Shown: in pieces, positions 1 to 9,078 of the stretch
How the letters are laid out: the number at the start of each line of letters is the position of its first letter
Position numbering within the stretch: the first letter of the stretch is position 1
Assembly (NCBI GenBank): GCA_902775485.1
Contig: CACYMJ010000026.1
Location: 1-64,000 of the forward strand
Direction: 5' to 3'
Source of the DNA: an uncultured Lachnospiraceae bacterium
Lineage (GTDB): Bacteria > Bacillota > Clostridia > Lachnospirales > Lachnospiraceae
Length of the DNA: 64,000 nucleotides
Made by a program: the position numbers and the translations under genes
Notes under the pieces: generated by a model
Told to the model about the DNA's origin: nothing
Seen by the model: the letters and a program-made list of their open reading frames with translations, nothing else
Database searches by the model: none

Positions 1-98
1 GATAAGACCCCTTGAAGACGACAAGGTAGATAGGGCATAGGTGTAAGTGCAGCGATGTACTCAGCTGAATGTCACTAATCGGTCGAAGGCTTTTTTAA
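1..98 (+). rRNA. 23S ribosomal RNA, 3' end (partial)
   Basis: The first bases match the end of domain VI of bacterial 23S rRNA. The stretch ACTAATCGGTCGAAGGCTT is the usual 3' terminus in Clostridia. The gene starts outside the window, so only about the last 98 bases are seen, and the exact 3' end is approximate. A rho-independent terminator follows at 141. No 5S rRNA sequence is found between the 23S end and the next gene. Confidence 0.93.
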
Positions 99-140
99 GA
101 GTTGATGTTTGATCGTTATCAGTATTGAGTTTTTAAGGTA

Positions 141-168
141 AAAGATGGCTTTTCAGCCATCTTTTTTA
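141..168 (+). terminator. Rho-independent terminator after the rRNA
   Basis: AAGATGGCT (142-150) pairs with AGCCATCTT (155-163) across a four-base loop and is followed by a T run. It probably ends the rRNA operon transcript. Confidence 0.85.
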
Positions 169-209
169 TTAGCAAAAATCATCTGACAAAAGAGAAATGT
201 AAAATATAC

Positions 210-238
210 TTGACAGAATTCCATCGATGCAGTATTAT
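210..238 (+). promoter_or_regulatory. Sigma-A promoter of the membrane protein/HTH pair
   Basis: TTGACA at 210-215 and TATTAT at 233-238 are separated by 17 bases, so the predicted start of transcription is near 245. This lies upstream of the ATG at 323 and argues against the in-frame ATG at 227 as the translation start. Confidence 0.8.
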
Positions 239-322
239 GCTATTGTAAACGAGGCGACCAAGTGCACAGGCCGGCTTCAAAGACATCAAATAATACATCT
301 GCTAAGAAGAGAGGGAAATAAA

Positions 323-871
323 ATGGATAAACTTGGAATTTTTAAAGCATCAGTTATAGCATTCGGTATAATCGTCGGACTTATCATATGCATATTCCTT
401 TTCAGGTATATGAACAGAGATAAGAAGGTCATTACAAAGTATGACGAGAGACAGGAGATGGCAAGAGGAAAGGCATATAAATACGGCTTTTGGGCAAGCA
501 TGATAGCTGCAGCCGTTGTGATGACACTTGATATTGCCGGGATCGAAGTTGCTTCGAGCTTTACCAAATACTTTTTCATCATGTTTGTGGGAATCCTGGT
601 TCAGGTAACGATCAGCATATTAAATGATGCATACTATGGCATAAATACGAACAAGAAGAGACTCATCGTCATATGTATCGTTGCAGGTATCATCAATCTG
701 TTTAGTGTAGTCGCAAACATTTTAGGCGGAATGTTCATTGTTGACGGCATTGTTTCGGATTCCGGCGCAAACGCACTTTGCTGTATACTCATGTTGTACG
801 CCGGTATCCTGCTTATTATAAAGGACATGAAGGACAGAAACAGTGGATCACTTGAAGAAAGTGAGGACTGA
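323..871 (+). CDS. Integral membrane protein paired with an HTH regulator
   Basis: A 182-residue polytopic membrane protein of unknown function. There are hydrophobic segments near residues 8-28, 50-70, 77-98, 112-137 and 145-165, with a basic cytoplasmic stretch (RDKKVITKYDERQEMARGKA) after the first. The ATG at 323 follows AGAGAGGG; an in-frame ATG at 227 was rejected because it lies between the promoter boxes. The stop is two bases before the ATG of an XRE-type HTH gene. Small membrane protein plus small Cro-like protein is a recurrent pair in Firmicutes, where the HTH protein is thought to control the pair. The ligand or function cannot be told from the sequence. Confidence 0.8.
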   Translation: MDKLGIFKASVIAFGIIVGLIICIFLFRYMNRDKKVITKYDERQEMARGKAYKYGFWASMIAAAVVMTLDIAGIEVASSFTKYFFIMFVGILVQVTISILNDAYYGINTNKKRLIVICIVAGIINLFSVVANILGGMFIVDGIVSDSGANALCCILMLYAGILLIIKDMKDRNSGSLEESED

Positions 872-873
872 GT

Positions 874-1065
874 ATGAAAAATCTTAAGCTTAAGGCCGCA
901 CGTGCCGGTATGGACCTGTCCCAGGAAGATCTGGCCAAGGCGTGCGGGGTATCGAGACAGACGATAAGCGCGATCGAAAAAGGTGATTACAATCCGACTA
1001 TCAATCTTTGCATAGCGATCTGTAAGGTGCTTGATAAAACACTCGATGAACTGTTCTGGGAATAG
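874..1065 (+). CDS. Small XRE/Cro-type HTH transcriptional regulator
   Basis: This 63-residue protein is almost only a helix-turn-helix domain: MSQEDLAKACGVSRQTISAIE-like residues 14-36 form the HTH, followed by a conserved NPTINLCIAICKVL helix and the ending DELFWE. It resembles the YozG/YgzD family of tiny Cro-like regulators. It lies two bases after the membrane protein gene and is probably translated from the same mRNA starting near 245. It has no sensor domain, so regulation may come through its partner membrane protein or through its own level. Function is inferred from the domain. Confidence 0.9.
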   Translation: MKNLKLKAARAGMDLSQEDLAKACGVSRQTISAIEKGDYNPTINLCIAICKVLDKTLDELFWE

Positions 1066-1124
1066 ACAAGCCGATGATTTTGTTATAAATTAACATCAGA
1101 CGATATTTCCTGACAGGAGAGGAT

Positions 1125-2246
1125 ATGAACAAAAAGGCAGTGGTAGCGGGACATATTTGTCTGGATATAACTCCGACATTCCCACAGCAGGCTTCAAAAA
1201 ACCTGCATGATATCTTGTCGCCCGGTTCACTGACAAATGTAGGCCCCGCCGATATTCATACAGGCGGGGCTGTTGCCAATACAGGACTGGCAATGAAGAT
1301 ACTGGGTGCAGATGTAACGCTTGCCGGCAAGATCGGTAATGATGCGTTCGGTGATATGATCGAATCCATTACCGGTAAATACGGTGCCTCGTACGGACTT
1401 ATCAGAAGTGCGGGGGACTTTACATCATATTCGATAGTGATCTCCGTACCGGGTGTTGACAGGATCTTTCTTCACGATCCCGGTGCAAACGACACTTTCT
1501 GTGCCGGAGATATTCCAATGGATGCCGTAAAAGAGGCATCTCTATTCCATTTCGGATATCCCCCTATAATGAAACACATATATGAAAACGACGGATCCGA
1601 ACTTGTAAGTATCATGCGCATGGTACAGGAAGCGGGAGCTGCGACAAGTCTTGATATGTGCTTTGTCGATCCCGACAGTGAATCAGGGCATGTTAATTGG
1701 AGCAGGATTCTTTCTGATGTGCTTCCTTACGTCGATATTTTTGTCCCTAGTGCAGAAGAGCTCATGTTCATGCTTGAGCGGGAAAGATTTGAACAGATCC
1801 GCCGCGATCATCCTGATGAGGATCTGACAAGCATCATGAGCATCGAAGAGGATATCCGACCGCTCGGTGACAAATGCCTTAAAATGGGCGCTAAGATCGT
1901 GTTGATCAAATGCGGACAGCCGGGCCTGTATTATTGTACAAAGGATGAAATATCGATAGCGCAGATCAGCCCGAAACTTGAACTCGACTCTGCTAAATGG
2001 AGCTCAAAATACGGTTTTGAAAAAAGCTTTGTGCCGGAGCAGGTATTGTCCGGAACAGGCGCAGGAGATACAAGTGTTGCGGCATTTCTGACGGCGATGC
2101 TTAGAGGTTATGGGATAGAAGACTGCGTACGATATGCCGCAGCAACAGGCGCATGCTGTGTTACGGCTTATGATGCTCTCGGCGGCCTTAAGAGTTTTGA
2201 GAAGATCGATGAGATGATAGCAGACGGTTGGAAAAAGACCGAATGA
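1125..2246 (+). CDS. PfkB-family carbohydrate kinase
   Basis: This 373-residue protein has the ribokinase/PfkB fold. The N-terminal GHICLDI strand and the glycine-rich GGAVANTGLAMKILG segment (about 47-61) bind the sugar. The C-terminal GTGAGDTS motif carries the anion hole, with Asp315 as catalytic base. It phosphorylates a sugar or sugar acid using ATP in the cytoplasm; the substrate is unknown. The start follows GACAGGAGAGG. The class II aldolase gene begins 16 bases downstream, so the pair looks like a kinase-aldolase route that phosphorylates and then cleaves a sugar. That aldolase is disrupted here, so the route may not work. Nucleosides are an alternative substrate. Confidence 0.88.
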   Translation: MNKKAVVAGHICLDITPTFPQQASKNLHDILSPGSLTNVGPADIHTGGAVANTGLAMKILGADVTLAGKIGNDAFGDMIESITGKYGASYGLIRSAGDFTSYSIVISVPGVDRIFLHDPGANDTFCAGDIPMDAVKEASLFHFGYPPIMKHIYENDGSELVSIMRMVQEAGAATSLDMCFVDPDSESGHVNWSRILSDVLPYVDIFVPSAEELMFMLERERFEQIRRDHPDEDLTSIMSIEEDIRPLGDKCLKMGAKIVLIKCGQPGLYYCTKDEISIAQISPKLELDSAKWSSKYGFEKSFVPEQVLSGTGAGDTSVAAFLTAMLRGYGIEDCVRYAAATGACCVTAYDALGGLKSFEKIDEMIADGWKKTE

Positions 2247-2262
2247 TCAAAGGAGAAAATAT

Positions 2263-3077
2263 ATGCTAGTCAATATGAACGAAATCCTGATGCCGGCAAA
2301 GAAGGGTGGGTACGGAGTCGGTTTTTTCAATGCCGTGAACATTGAAATGGCACGTGCGGTCATTGAGACAGCGGAGGAAATGGATTCTCCCGTTAGATTT
2401 TGCTGCCATATATGCCGCTTGAGCGGGTAGCCGGATATCTGATACCGATGGCTGAGAAGGCCTCGGTTCCGGTATGCGTTCATTACGATCACGGACTTAC
2501 ATACGACAAATGTATCGAGGCAATGGATCTGGGATTTACTTCGATAATGTATGACTGCTCAACGCTCGGGTTTGAGGAAAATCTGGAAAAGGTCGGTAAG
2601 ATGGCCGAAATCTGTCACTCCCGGGATGTAACGATCGAGGGAGAACTCGGACATGTCGGTGACAATGAAGGCGCTGGAAAACTCGAGAAGCCGGAAGATT
2701 TTTACACCGATCCCGATCAGGCGGTACGTTTTGTAGACAACACAAAAGTGGATTCGCTTGCGGTTGCCGTCGGAAATGCGCATGGAGATTACAAATTCCC
2801 GCCCAGGCTTGATTTTGAGAGAATAAAGACAATAGCTGATCTTACCGGCATACCGCTTGTTCTGCACGGCGGAAGCGGACTTTCAGATGATGATTTTCGC
2901 GAAGCGGTAAAGAGAGGCATATGCAAGATAAACATTTTTACCGATATCGACAAGGCAGGAAAAGCCGGACTTGAGAAAGGGATAAATGCCGGGGCTGCGA
3001 CTCTGACGGGCCTTATGGAATACGAGATCGGGGCGATGAAGGAAGTTGTCAGAAAAAAGATCGAACTTTTTCGATAA
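2263..3077 (+). pseudogene. Class II fructose/tagatose-bisphosphate aldolase, frameshifted by a short deletion
   Basis: The gene starts at ATG 2263 after AAAGGAGA and reads MLVNMNEILMPAKKGGYGVG through EEMDSPV. It then shifts frame near 2394 and stops at 2430. The rest of the aldolase continues in another frame from LLPYMPLERV (2400) to 3077. In this family about six residues (IIGTAE-like) lie between DSPV and the LLPY segment. Here they are missing and the frame changes, which fits a deletion of about 16 bases. The zinc and catalytic segments are intact downstream: HYDHG, EGELGHVGD, NAHGDYK and LHGGSGL. It may be a true pseudogene or a sequence or assembly error; TTG at 2400 is a poor restart. 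Confidence 0.82.
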
Positions 3078-3117
3078 TATTTGCCAAATAAACAGGCACA
3101 TTTCGTGCTGTTTGTGA

Positions 3118-3123
3118 TATAAT
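3118..3123 (+). promoter_or_regulatory. Probable -10 box upstream of the chemoreceptor
   Basis: TATAAT stands 41 bases before the chemoreceptor ATG. No convincing -35 is visible at 17 bases, nor the TAAA/GCCGATAA boxes of the motility sigma factor. An imperfect hairpin (3088-3112) that could end the aldolase transcript overlaps the -35 region. Confidence 0.4.
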
Positions 3124-3164
3124 TACACTCAGTTTCAAATATCACCCATAAAGGAGAGAACTTG

Positions 3165-5168
3165 ATGAAACCCCAGAAAAGAAAATCATTAAAGAAGAGT
3201 TTGCTTAGCAGGATCATTATCTGTGTTGCCGTGATCATCGTTATTATCACCCAGATAAGCATCAAGATCGCGGTTGATAATATCCAGTCTCTTACAAACA
3301 CTATCCTGGCAAGAGAGTCCCAGGCATATGCAAGTGAGATACAAAACTGGTGGAACAGCATAGGTGACAGAGTCGAGCAGACAGCGAATGTTATCAGAAA
3401 CACTCCTGCATTGTCATATGACGCTGCACTTGAAATGTTGTTAAAGCTCACGGCGGAAGATCCGGATTCACAGGATATATATATGGCATACGGGGATACG
3501 GGTAAGTTCCTCGACGGTTCCGGATGGGTTCCGGATGATACATTTGTATTTACTGACAGAGCATGGTTCCAGGGCGCTGTTGCCCAGAAGGGTGCCCTCT
3601 ATTCATCAGAGCCTTATATTGACGCATCAACAGGAAAGACTTGCCTTGCATGTGCGATAATGGTAACCGATAACGTTGTGCTTTCAAGTGATATCAATTT
3701 CGATAAGGTTGCAGAGAAGGTCAAGAGTTTTTCATCATTCTCAAATGAAGCGAAGTACTATATCATCAACAAGGACACAAAGGACATACTTGTCAGCAAT
3801 GTTGAATCTTCAGTAGGACAGACGCTTGAAAATACAACGGATTCCGTGGCAAAGAGTCTTGCTCCGATATTTGATTCAATGAATAAGAACGCATCCGGTG
3901 ACGGAAGCAAGGTCGTAACGGCTGATGGAACGATGTATACCGCAACGGATATCGATGGGACATCATGGACGGTTGTAAGTGCAGTGCCTTCAACAATTTT
4001 AAGTGATACTATCTGGAAGGTAATGCTGTATACGTTTGCAAGTGCGATCATACTGCTTGCGCTCCTTTCGGCTATCATGTACTTCACGATCAGCAAAGCG
4101 ATCAATCCTGTAACAACAGTAACAGAACGCATAACCGACATCAGCAAGGGTGACTTTACGGTCAATATCGTTCCCGAAGGAAACAATGAGATCACGACTC
4201 TGAGTGAGAGCCTGAACGAATATATAACCAAGATGAGAACGACTCTCAACAGCCTGTCTGATATATCAGGTGCCATGAACAGCCGTGCCGGTGAGTGTTT
4301 CGATATTTCACATATTCTTTCCGATGCCAACCAGAACCAGGGAGAATCTATCGAGAAGCTTAATTCGACGCTCAGCGATATGAACCGTTCTATCGAGGAT
4401 GTTGCGGGGGCTGCATCAGAACTTGCAGCAACATCGGGACAGCTTGCACAGAATGCAGAAAACGTCAGAAGCCTTTGCGATGAGACTCTTGAAGCTTCGG
4501 CAAAGGGTAAGGATGAGATGGAGAGCATGACAAGAAATGTCAGCACTCTTAACGATACGATAAACGAGCTTACCGAACTGATCCGTTCTACGGCGAAGTC
4601 CATAGAAGAGATCACGGGTATAACGGATACTATAAATGCAATTTCGGAACAGACTAACCTGCTCAGTCTTAATGCATCCATTGAGGCCGCAAGAGCCGGA
4701 GAGATGGGCAAGGGATTTGCAGTTGTAGCTTCCGAGGTCGGTGTTCTTGCAAATCAGTCGTCGCAAGCTACGGATACGATCAGAAGACTTATAGATGACG
4801 TTACCAAGAATATCGCCGATATCAATAAAAAAGCGGACATCTGCGTTACCGATATGGAAGCCTGCTTAAACGGTGTTCAGGGTGCAAATGAATCGTTCAA
4901 TCTGATATATGATGATGTTGCAAAGGCAACGGACGGTATTTCCGAGATCGCAAGTGGTATAGAAAGGATCAATGACGTGGCATCCAACAATGCCGTAACG
5001 ACCAAGGAACAGGCTTCAAACATCAGCGAGGTTTTGGGCCTGAGCGATATGATAGTAACAGAGAGCAATAAGCTTCGTACGGAAACGGAGAATATTACCA
5101 GCATTTCAGAGAACCTGAATCAGTATTCGGACGAGATCAATTCCGATCTGTCTCAATACACGGTTTAA
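3165..5168 (+). CDS. Methyl-accepting chemotaxis protein with dCache sensor domain
   Basis: A 667-residue transmembrane chemoreceptor. TM1 is at about 14-37. The outside dCache_1-like domain spans about 40-275, with the [12 protein letters not shown] and DRAWFQGA segments typical of that fold. TM2 is at about 283-308, followed by a HAMP linker (about 309-362) and the cytoplasmic signalling coiled coil. The conserved hairpin tip [20 protein letters not shown] begins near 499 and contacts CheA and CheW. ATG 3165 sits six bases after AAGGAGAG; a TTG one codon earlier is too close to it. cheV follows after 103 bases, which suggests linked chemotaxis functions. The ligand cannot be predicted; dCache domains often bind amino acids or other small metabolites. 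Confidence 0.95.
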   Translation: MKPQKRKSLKKSLLSRIIICVAVIIVIITQISIKIAVDNIQSLTNTILARESQAYASEIQNWWNSIGDRVEQTANVIRNTPALSYDAALEMLLKLTAEDPDSQDIYMAYGDTGKFLDGSGWVPDDTFVFTDRAWFQGAVAQKGALYSSEPYIDASTGKTCLACAIMVTDNVVLSSDINFDKVAEKVKSFSSFSNEAKYYIINKDTKDILVSNVESSVGQTLENTTDSVAKSLAPIFDSMNKNASGDGSKVVTADGTMYTATDIDGTSWTVVSAVPSTILSDTIWKVMLYTFASAIILLALLSAIMYFTISKAINPVTTVTERITDISKGDFTVNIVPEGNNEITTLSESLNEYITKMRTTLNSLSDISGAMNSRAGECFDISHILSDANQNQGESIEKLNSTLSDMNRSIEDVAGAASELAATSGQLAQNAENVRSLCDETLEASAKGKDEMESMTRNVSTLNDTINELTELIRSTAKSIEEITGITDTINAISEQTNLLSLNASIEAARAGEMGKGFAVVASEVGVLANQSSQATDTIRRLIDDVTKNIADINKKADICVTDMEACLNGVQGANESFNLIYDDVAKATDGISEIASGIERINDVASNNAVTTKEQASNISEVLGLSDMIVTESNKLRTETENITSISENLNQYSDEINSDLSQYTV

Positions 5169-5204
5169 TGGTATTTAATGGTGTATTTTTCAAAAATTGT
5201 ATGA

Positions 5205-5210
5205 TATAAT
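5205..5210 (+). promoter_or_regulatory. Possible -10 box for cheV
   Basis: TATAAT sits 62 bases before the cheV ATG in an AT-rich gap. The -35 (TGTATT at 182-187, 17 bases upstream) is weak, so this is only a candidate. Confidence 0.35.
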
Positions 5211-5271
5211 AAATTCGCTGATTGTATTTTGTAATATTATGCATTCAGAAATTACTATATGAGGTGAAGGT

Positions 5272-6192
5272 ATGGATAGCAAAATCTTATTGGAAAACGG
5301 TACTAATGAGTTAGAGATCCTTGAGTTTAAACTGGGCGAGAATTCTTACGGGATCAACGTAGCAAAGATCCGTGAGATAATAACGTATCAGCCGGTTACT
5401 CCGGTTCCCAATTCACATCCTTCTGTTGAGGGAATATTCATGCCACGTGATAAGATGATCACAGCCATCAGTCTGAAGAATGCTCTTCAGATGGGCGATG
5501 ATGAGGATCAGGAAGGTCTGTTTATCATCACGAATTTCAATAAGCTTGATGTTGCTTTCCATGTAGACCGTGTTATGGGTATCCACCGTGTTAACTGGAC
5601 GGAGATCATCAGACCCGATGCAACGGTCAATAATGAGGTTGAGGGCGTTTCAACAGGTATCGTGAAGTTTGATGACAGACTTGTCATTATACTCGACTTC
5701 GAGAAGATAGTGGCAGATATCAGCCCCGAGACAGGCCTTCGCATGAATCAGATCGAGGCACTCGGTGCAAGAGAGAGAAGTTCGGTGCCTATCGTTATTG
5801 CAGAGGATTCGCATCTTCTTAACAAGCTTATATTCGATGCTCTTACTGCAGCAGGATATGATAATATCAAGAGAACCGAGGATGGTCTGCAGGCATGGGA
5901 TTACATCTGTGAAGCAAGGGATTCGGGCACACTTTCGGAAAAGGTTCAGCTTGTTATTACCGATATCGAGATGCCTCAGATGGACGGCCACAGACTTACG
6001 CATCTGATCAAGACGGATGACGGATTGAAGGACATTCCGGTTGTTATCTTCTCATCACTCGTAAACGAGGAGATGAGGATCAAAGGTGAAGCGCTTGGCG
6101 CAGATGCTCAGCTTAGCAAACCTGAGATCGGTAATCTTGTACTGATCATTGATAAACTGATCTCCGAAAAAAACGGAACAGCAGTAGAATAA
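5272..6192 (+). CDS. cheV: Chemotaxis coupling protein CheV (CheW-receiver fusion)
   Basis: A 306-residue cytoplasmic protein. Residues 13-150 form a CheW domain (FKLGENSYGINVAKIREII). Residues 172-300 form a response-regulator receiver with acidic Glu178/Asp179, phosphoacceptor Asp231 in TDIEMP, Ser261/Ser262 and Lys283. This order is diagnostic of CheV, which couples receptors to CheA and aids adaptation when phosphorylated. The start follows GAGGTGAAGG. It stands 103 bases after a chemoreceptor gene, and a terminator at 6213 ends the unit. All key receiver residues are present, so phosphorylation is likely. Confidence 0.95.
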   Translation: MDSKILLENGTNELEILEFKLGENSYGINVAKIREIITYQPVTPVPNSHPSVEGIFMPRDKMITAISLKNALQMGDDEDQEGLFIITNFNKLDVAFHVDRVMGIHRVNWTEIIRPDATVNNEVEGVSTGIVKFDDRLVIILDFEKIVADISPETGLRMNQIEALGARERSSVPIVIAEDSHLLNKLIFDALTAAGYDNIKRTEDGLQAWDYICEARDSGTLSEKVQLVITDIEMPQMDGHRLTHLIKTDDGLKDIPVVIFSSLVNEEMRIKGEALGADAQLSKPEIGNLVLIIDKLISEKNGTAVE

Positions 6193-6212
6193 CAAGTGAT
6201 ATCAAATAAAGC

Positions 6213-6240
6213 AGCGGAGTCGGATTTCCGGCTCCGTTTT
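6213..6240 (+). terminator. Rho-independent terminator after cheV
   Basis: CGGAGTCGG pairs with CCGGCTCCG (one G-T pair) across a short ATTT-type loop and is followed by TTTTATTATG. Confidence 0.85.
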
Positions 6241-6252
6241 ATTATGTTTATA

Positions 6253-6281
6253 TTGTTTGCGTGCCCAAAATATGGTAGTAT
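6253..6281 (+). promoter_or_regulatory. Possible promoter of the acidic membrane protein
   Basis: TTGTTT (6253-6258) and TAGTAT (6276-6281) have a 17-base spacer and lie just after the cheV terminator. TATAAA at 6279 is an alternative -10. The match is moderate. Confidence 0.45.
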
Positions 6282-6312
6282 AAATTGATATTTTGTGTAC
6301 TCGGAGGATAGT

Positions 6313-9078
6313 ATGGCACAGTCCACTGAAGATTATTTAGATAGTCTGCTCAGGCAGGCTATGGGAATACCTGATCCCGAACCGGAGAAGAAGCCGGAGG
6401 AGACCGTTGATCTTGCAAGAGAAGACGTACTTGCGATGGTAGACGGACTTACGGGGTCTAATTCTGCTATCCTCGGAAATGCTTATGATCATAACGCATC
6501 GTTTACCAATGAGGGCGAGATCGAAATACATACGCCTGAGGCGGCAGCCGCAACGCCTGTTGTTGATGAGACTGTTGCCGCCGAGGAGCCTGTTGCAGAT
6601 ACTGTTGCGGATACTTTTGCGACAACTGACAATATATTACCGGAGGTTGAGCCGGTCGTTTACGAGAATGAGCCTGCTTTAGAGACCGTATCGGACACTG
6701 TATCCGATATGGCTTCATTTGATCCGGATATGTCCATGGCAGACATTGCCGAGCCTGTAGTAATACCTGACGGACCGGTAATAGAACATGACGGAAACCT
6801 TGATATCCTTCCGGAGCCTTCCATGATGGAGGAGATTCCGTTACCCGATACTATCACAAAACCCGTGGCTGAAGAGCCTGTGATCGAGGAACCCGTAGTT
6901 GAGGAGCCTGTGATCGAAGAGCCTGTGATCGAGGAGTCCGTGGTTGAAGAGCCTGCGGTTGAAGAGCCTGTGATCGAAGAGCCTGTGATCGAGGAGCCCG
7001 TGATCGAAGAGCTTGTGATCGAAGAGCCTGTGTTCGAAGAGCCTGTGATCGAAGAGCCTGTGATCGAGGAGCCCGTGATCGAAGAGCCTGTGATCGAGGA
7101 GCCCGTGGTTGAAGAGCCTGTGGTCGAAGAATCTCTGCCGGAAGAGATCGCTCTTGAGGAATCGGAGGCTACAGATGAATCTGTTCCCGGCATATCCATA
7201 GATGACCTTGATCCCAATGACAGTACGAAAGCACTTGATGCCGATACGATAGCGGCTCTCTTTGCAAATGCAAATGCGGAAGCAGAGGAAGAGCCCGCGG
7301 CAGAGGAAGAGCCTGCAACAGACGAGGAGTCTGCAGCAGAGGAAGAGCCCGCGGCAGAGGAAGAATTTGCAACAGATGCTCCGGCTGATACGGAAGAGGC
7401 AACAATAGAAGATCCGTTTGCAGGCGGTGATATTGACTCTCTCGAAGCACTTGACCTGTCCCTCGGAGAGCCGGAAGATGCTCCGCTGATGCCTGATCAG
7501 GAAATATCCGATCTTCTCTCAAGCCTTGGAGAAATAACAGGTGAGGGAGAGAACAATGACGGAGATGCAGCAGAGGAAATCCCTGAGGAGTCTTCCGAAG
7601 ATATTTCTGAAGAACCTGCAGCTGAGGAAGATGAAGCTGCAAAAACAGAAGAATCTGTATCAACAGAAGATATATCGACAGAAGATGCATCATCGGAAGA
7701 GACACCGGATCTGGGTGTCGACATGTTCGATACGGATCTTTCCGCAATGCTTGATGATGTCACAACCAACCTTGATTTTTCGGGCGAGGGTGAAACTCCG
7801 GCTGTTGAGGATGATTCAGATCTTAATGAATTGCTCGGCTCACTTGATGACGGATCAGGAGACCTCTCGGATATCGGAAGCCTGCTCGATAAGGATGAGA
7901 ACTCGGAACTTGTTGATCCGAATACAGAAACCGCGGAAGCTTTATTCGCATCCGATTCCGAAGAACAATTATTTGATATCGACAATCTGATCGACGAGGA
8001 AGAAAAGCCGAAGGGTAAAAAGAAAAAGAAATTCTCACTGTTTGGAAAGAAAAAGAAAGACAGTGATATAGAAGTCCTCGGAGGCGATGAGGAAATGCTC
8101 ATCGATCCGGAGATGCTTGATATCCCTGACGAAGAATCAATAAAGAAAAAGCCCGGATTTTTTGCCACTCTGTTTGCAAAGCTGTTTGAAGAGGTTGAAG
8201 ATGATGCCGGAGATGTTTCGGGTATAGAACAAAGTGCCGTTGATATCGCAGCTGAAGGCGCTGCCGAGAACGAGGCCATATTAAACGAACTCGAACAGGG
8301 AGAAGCCGGCGGCAAGAAGGAAAAGAAGAAAAAGGAAAAGAAGAAAAAAGAGAAGAAGGATAAAAAGGGAAAGAGCGGCGGCGACTCCGAAGGAGAAGAA
8401 GGAGAAGAGTCTGCCGAACAGCCCAAGAAAAAGAAGAAAGAAAAGAAGAAAAAGGAAAAGGAAAATATTCCGGAAGTACCGGGCAAAAAGCTTCCCAGGA
8501 AGAAGGTCGTGGCGATCTCGCTGTTCTGTATCACGATCGGCCTAGTGATCACATTTCTGGCATTCCTGCTTCCTTATTCACAGGATATAAATAAGGCCAA
8601 GAAGTTCTATTCAACCGGCGAATACCAGAAGACGTACGAATATATGCGCGGACATAAGCTTACTTCGGACGATCAGATACTGTATGACCGTACGGTCACG
8701 CTCCTTCGTATTAAGAGACCTTATGACTCTTATCAGAATTATATGAAGATGGGTCTTAGAATGGAAGCGCTCAATGCCCTTGTACAGGGTGTTCAGATGA
8801 CGGATAAGTACGCGGAGGAAGCAGCGCGACTCGGGATCATAGATAAGTATTCGCAACAGGCAAGGCTTGTATATGATGAATTGTATAATACATTCGGTGT
8901 CAGCGTTGATAAGGCAAGAAGCTGGATCGAACTGGAGGGTACGCCGGAGTATACCCGTGCACTCTACGGTGTGCTTGTCGACAATTCACCTGTCAGCGCA
9001 GATGTACAGGATGATTTTTCATTTGAGATAGAACAGGACAATGATCCTGTTCTGAATGCAGAGGAGAATGACCTGTGA
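6313..9078 (+). CDS. Large acidic/lysine-rich single-pass membrane protein with EEPVI tandem repeats
   Basis: A 921-residue protein of unknown function. Residues 1-570 are very acidic and probably disordered. Residues 187-271 are about 17 copies of the pentapeptide EEPVI/EEPVV. Lysine blocks follow (KGKKKKKFSLFGKKKK near 563, and two KKEKKKK-type blocks at about 670-718). One membrane helix lies near 731-753 (VVAISLFCITIGLVITFLAF), followed by a helical, TPR-like C-terminal domain of about 165 residues (YSTGEYQKTYEYMRGHKL). With positive lysines before the helix, the long N-terminus should be cytoplasmic and the C-terminal domain outside. ATG 6313 follows CGGAGG. It lies between cheV and hisH and overlaps hisH by four bases. 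I do not recognise the family. Confidence 0.85.
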   Translation: MAQSTEDYLDSLLRQAMGIPDPEPEKKPEETVDLAREDVLAMVDGLTGSNSAILGNAYDHNASFTNEGEIEIHTPEAAAATPVVDETVAAEEPVADTVADTFATTDNILPEVEPVVYENEPALETVSDTVSDMASFDPDMSMADIAEPVVIPDGPVIEHDGNLDILPEPSMMEEIPLPDTITKPVAEEPVIEEPVVEEPVIEEPVIEESVVEEPAVEEPVIEEPVIEEPVIEELVIEEPVFEEPVIEEPVIEEPVIEEPVIEEPVVEEPVVEESLPEEIALEESEATDESVPGISIDDLDPNDSTKALDADTIAALFANANAEAEEEPAAEEEPATDEESAAEEEPAAEEEFATDAPADTEEATIEDPFAGGDIDSLEALDLSLGEPEDAPLMPDQEISDLLSSLGEITGEGENNDGDAAEEIPEESSEDISEEPAAEEDEAAKTEESVSTEDISTEDASSEETPDLGVDMFDTDLSAMLDDVTTNLDFSGEGETPAVEDDSDLNELLGSLDDGSGDLSDIGSLLDKDENSELVDPNTETAEALFASDSEEQLFDIDNLIDEEEKPKGKKKKKFSLFGKKKKDSDIEVLGGDEEMLIDPEMLDIPDEESIKKKPGFFATLFAKLFEEVEDDAGDVSGIEQSAVDIAAEGAAENEAILNELEQGEAGGKKEKKKKEKKKKEKKDKKGKSGGDSEGEEGEESAEQPKKKKKEKKKKEKENIPEVPGKKLPRKKVVAISLFCITIGLVITFLAFLLPYSQDINKAKKFYSTGEYQKTYEYMRGHKLTSDDQILYDRTVTLLRIKRPYDSYQNYMKMGLRMEALNALVQGVQMTDKYAEEAARLGIIDKYSQQARLVYDELYNTFGVSVDKARSWIELEGTPEYTRALYGVLVDNSPVSADVQDDFSFEIEQDNDPVLNAEENDL
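6871..7125 (+). repeat. Tandem 15-base repeat coding for EEPVI
   Basis: About 17 in-frame copies of a 15-base unit close to GAAGAGCCTGTGATC lie head to tail inside the acidic membrane protein gene. Copies differ mostly at third codon positions. Such an array can change copy number by slippage or recombination without breaking the frame. Confidence 0.9.

Noticed and set aside
227..322. Upstream in-frame ATG extending the first membrane protein by 32 residues
   Set aside because: It lies between the -35 and -10 boxes of a strong promoter, so no mRNA from that promoter would contain it; ATG 323 has a good ribosome-binding site.
100..322. Hidden 5S rRNA or tRNA after the 23S gene
   Set aside because: No 5S consensus segments or cloverleaf arms are visible in the gap.
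3088..3112. Hairpin AAACAGGCAC/GTGCTGTTT as a terminator after the aldolase
   Set aside because: The stem has a bulge, the T run is short, and it overlaps the likely promoter of the chemoreceptor, so it was kept only as a remark.
6660..8552. Long serine-rich open frames on the minus strand opposite the acidic protein
   Set aside because: They are mirror images of the GAA/GAG-, CCT/GTG- and AAG-rich codons of the acidic protein and have no start signals or domain content.
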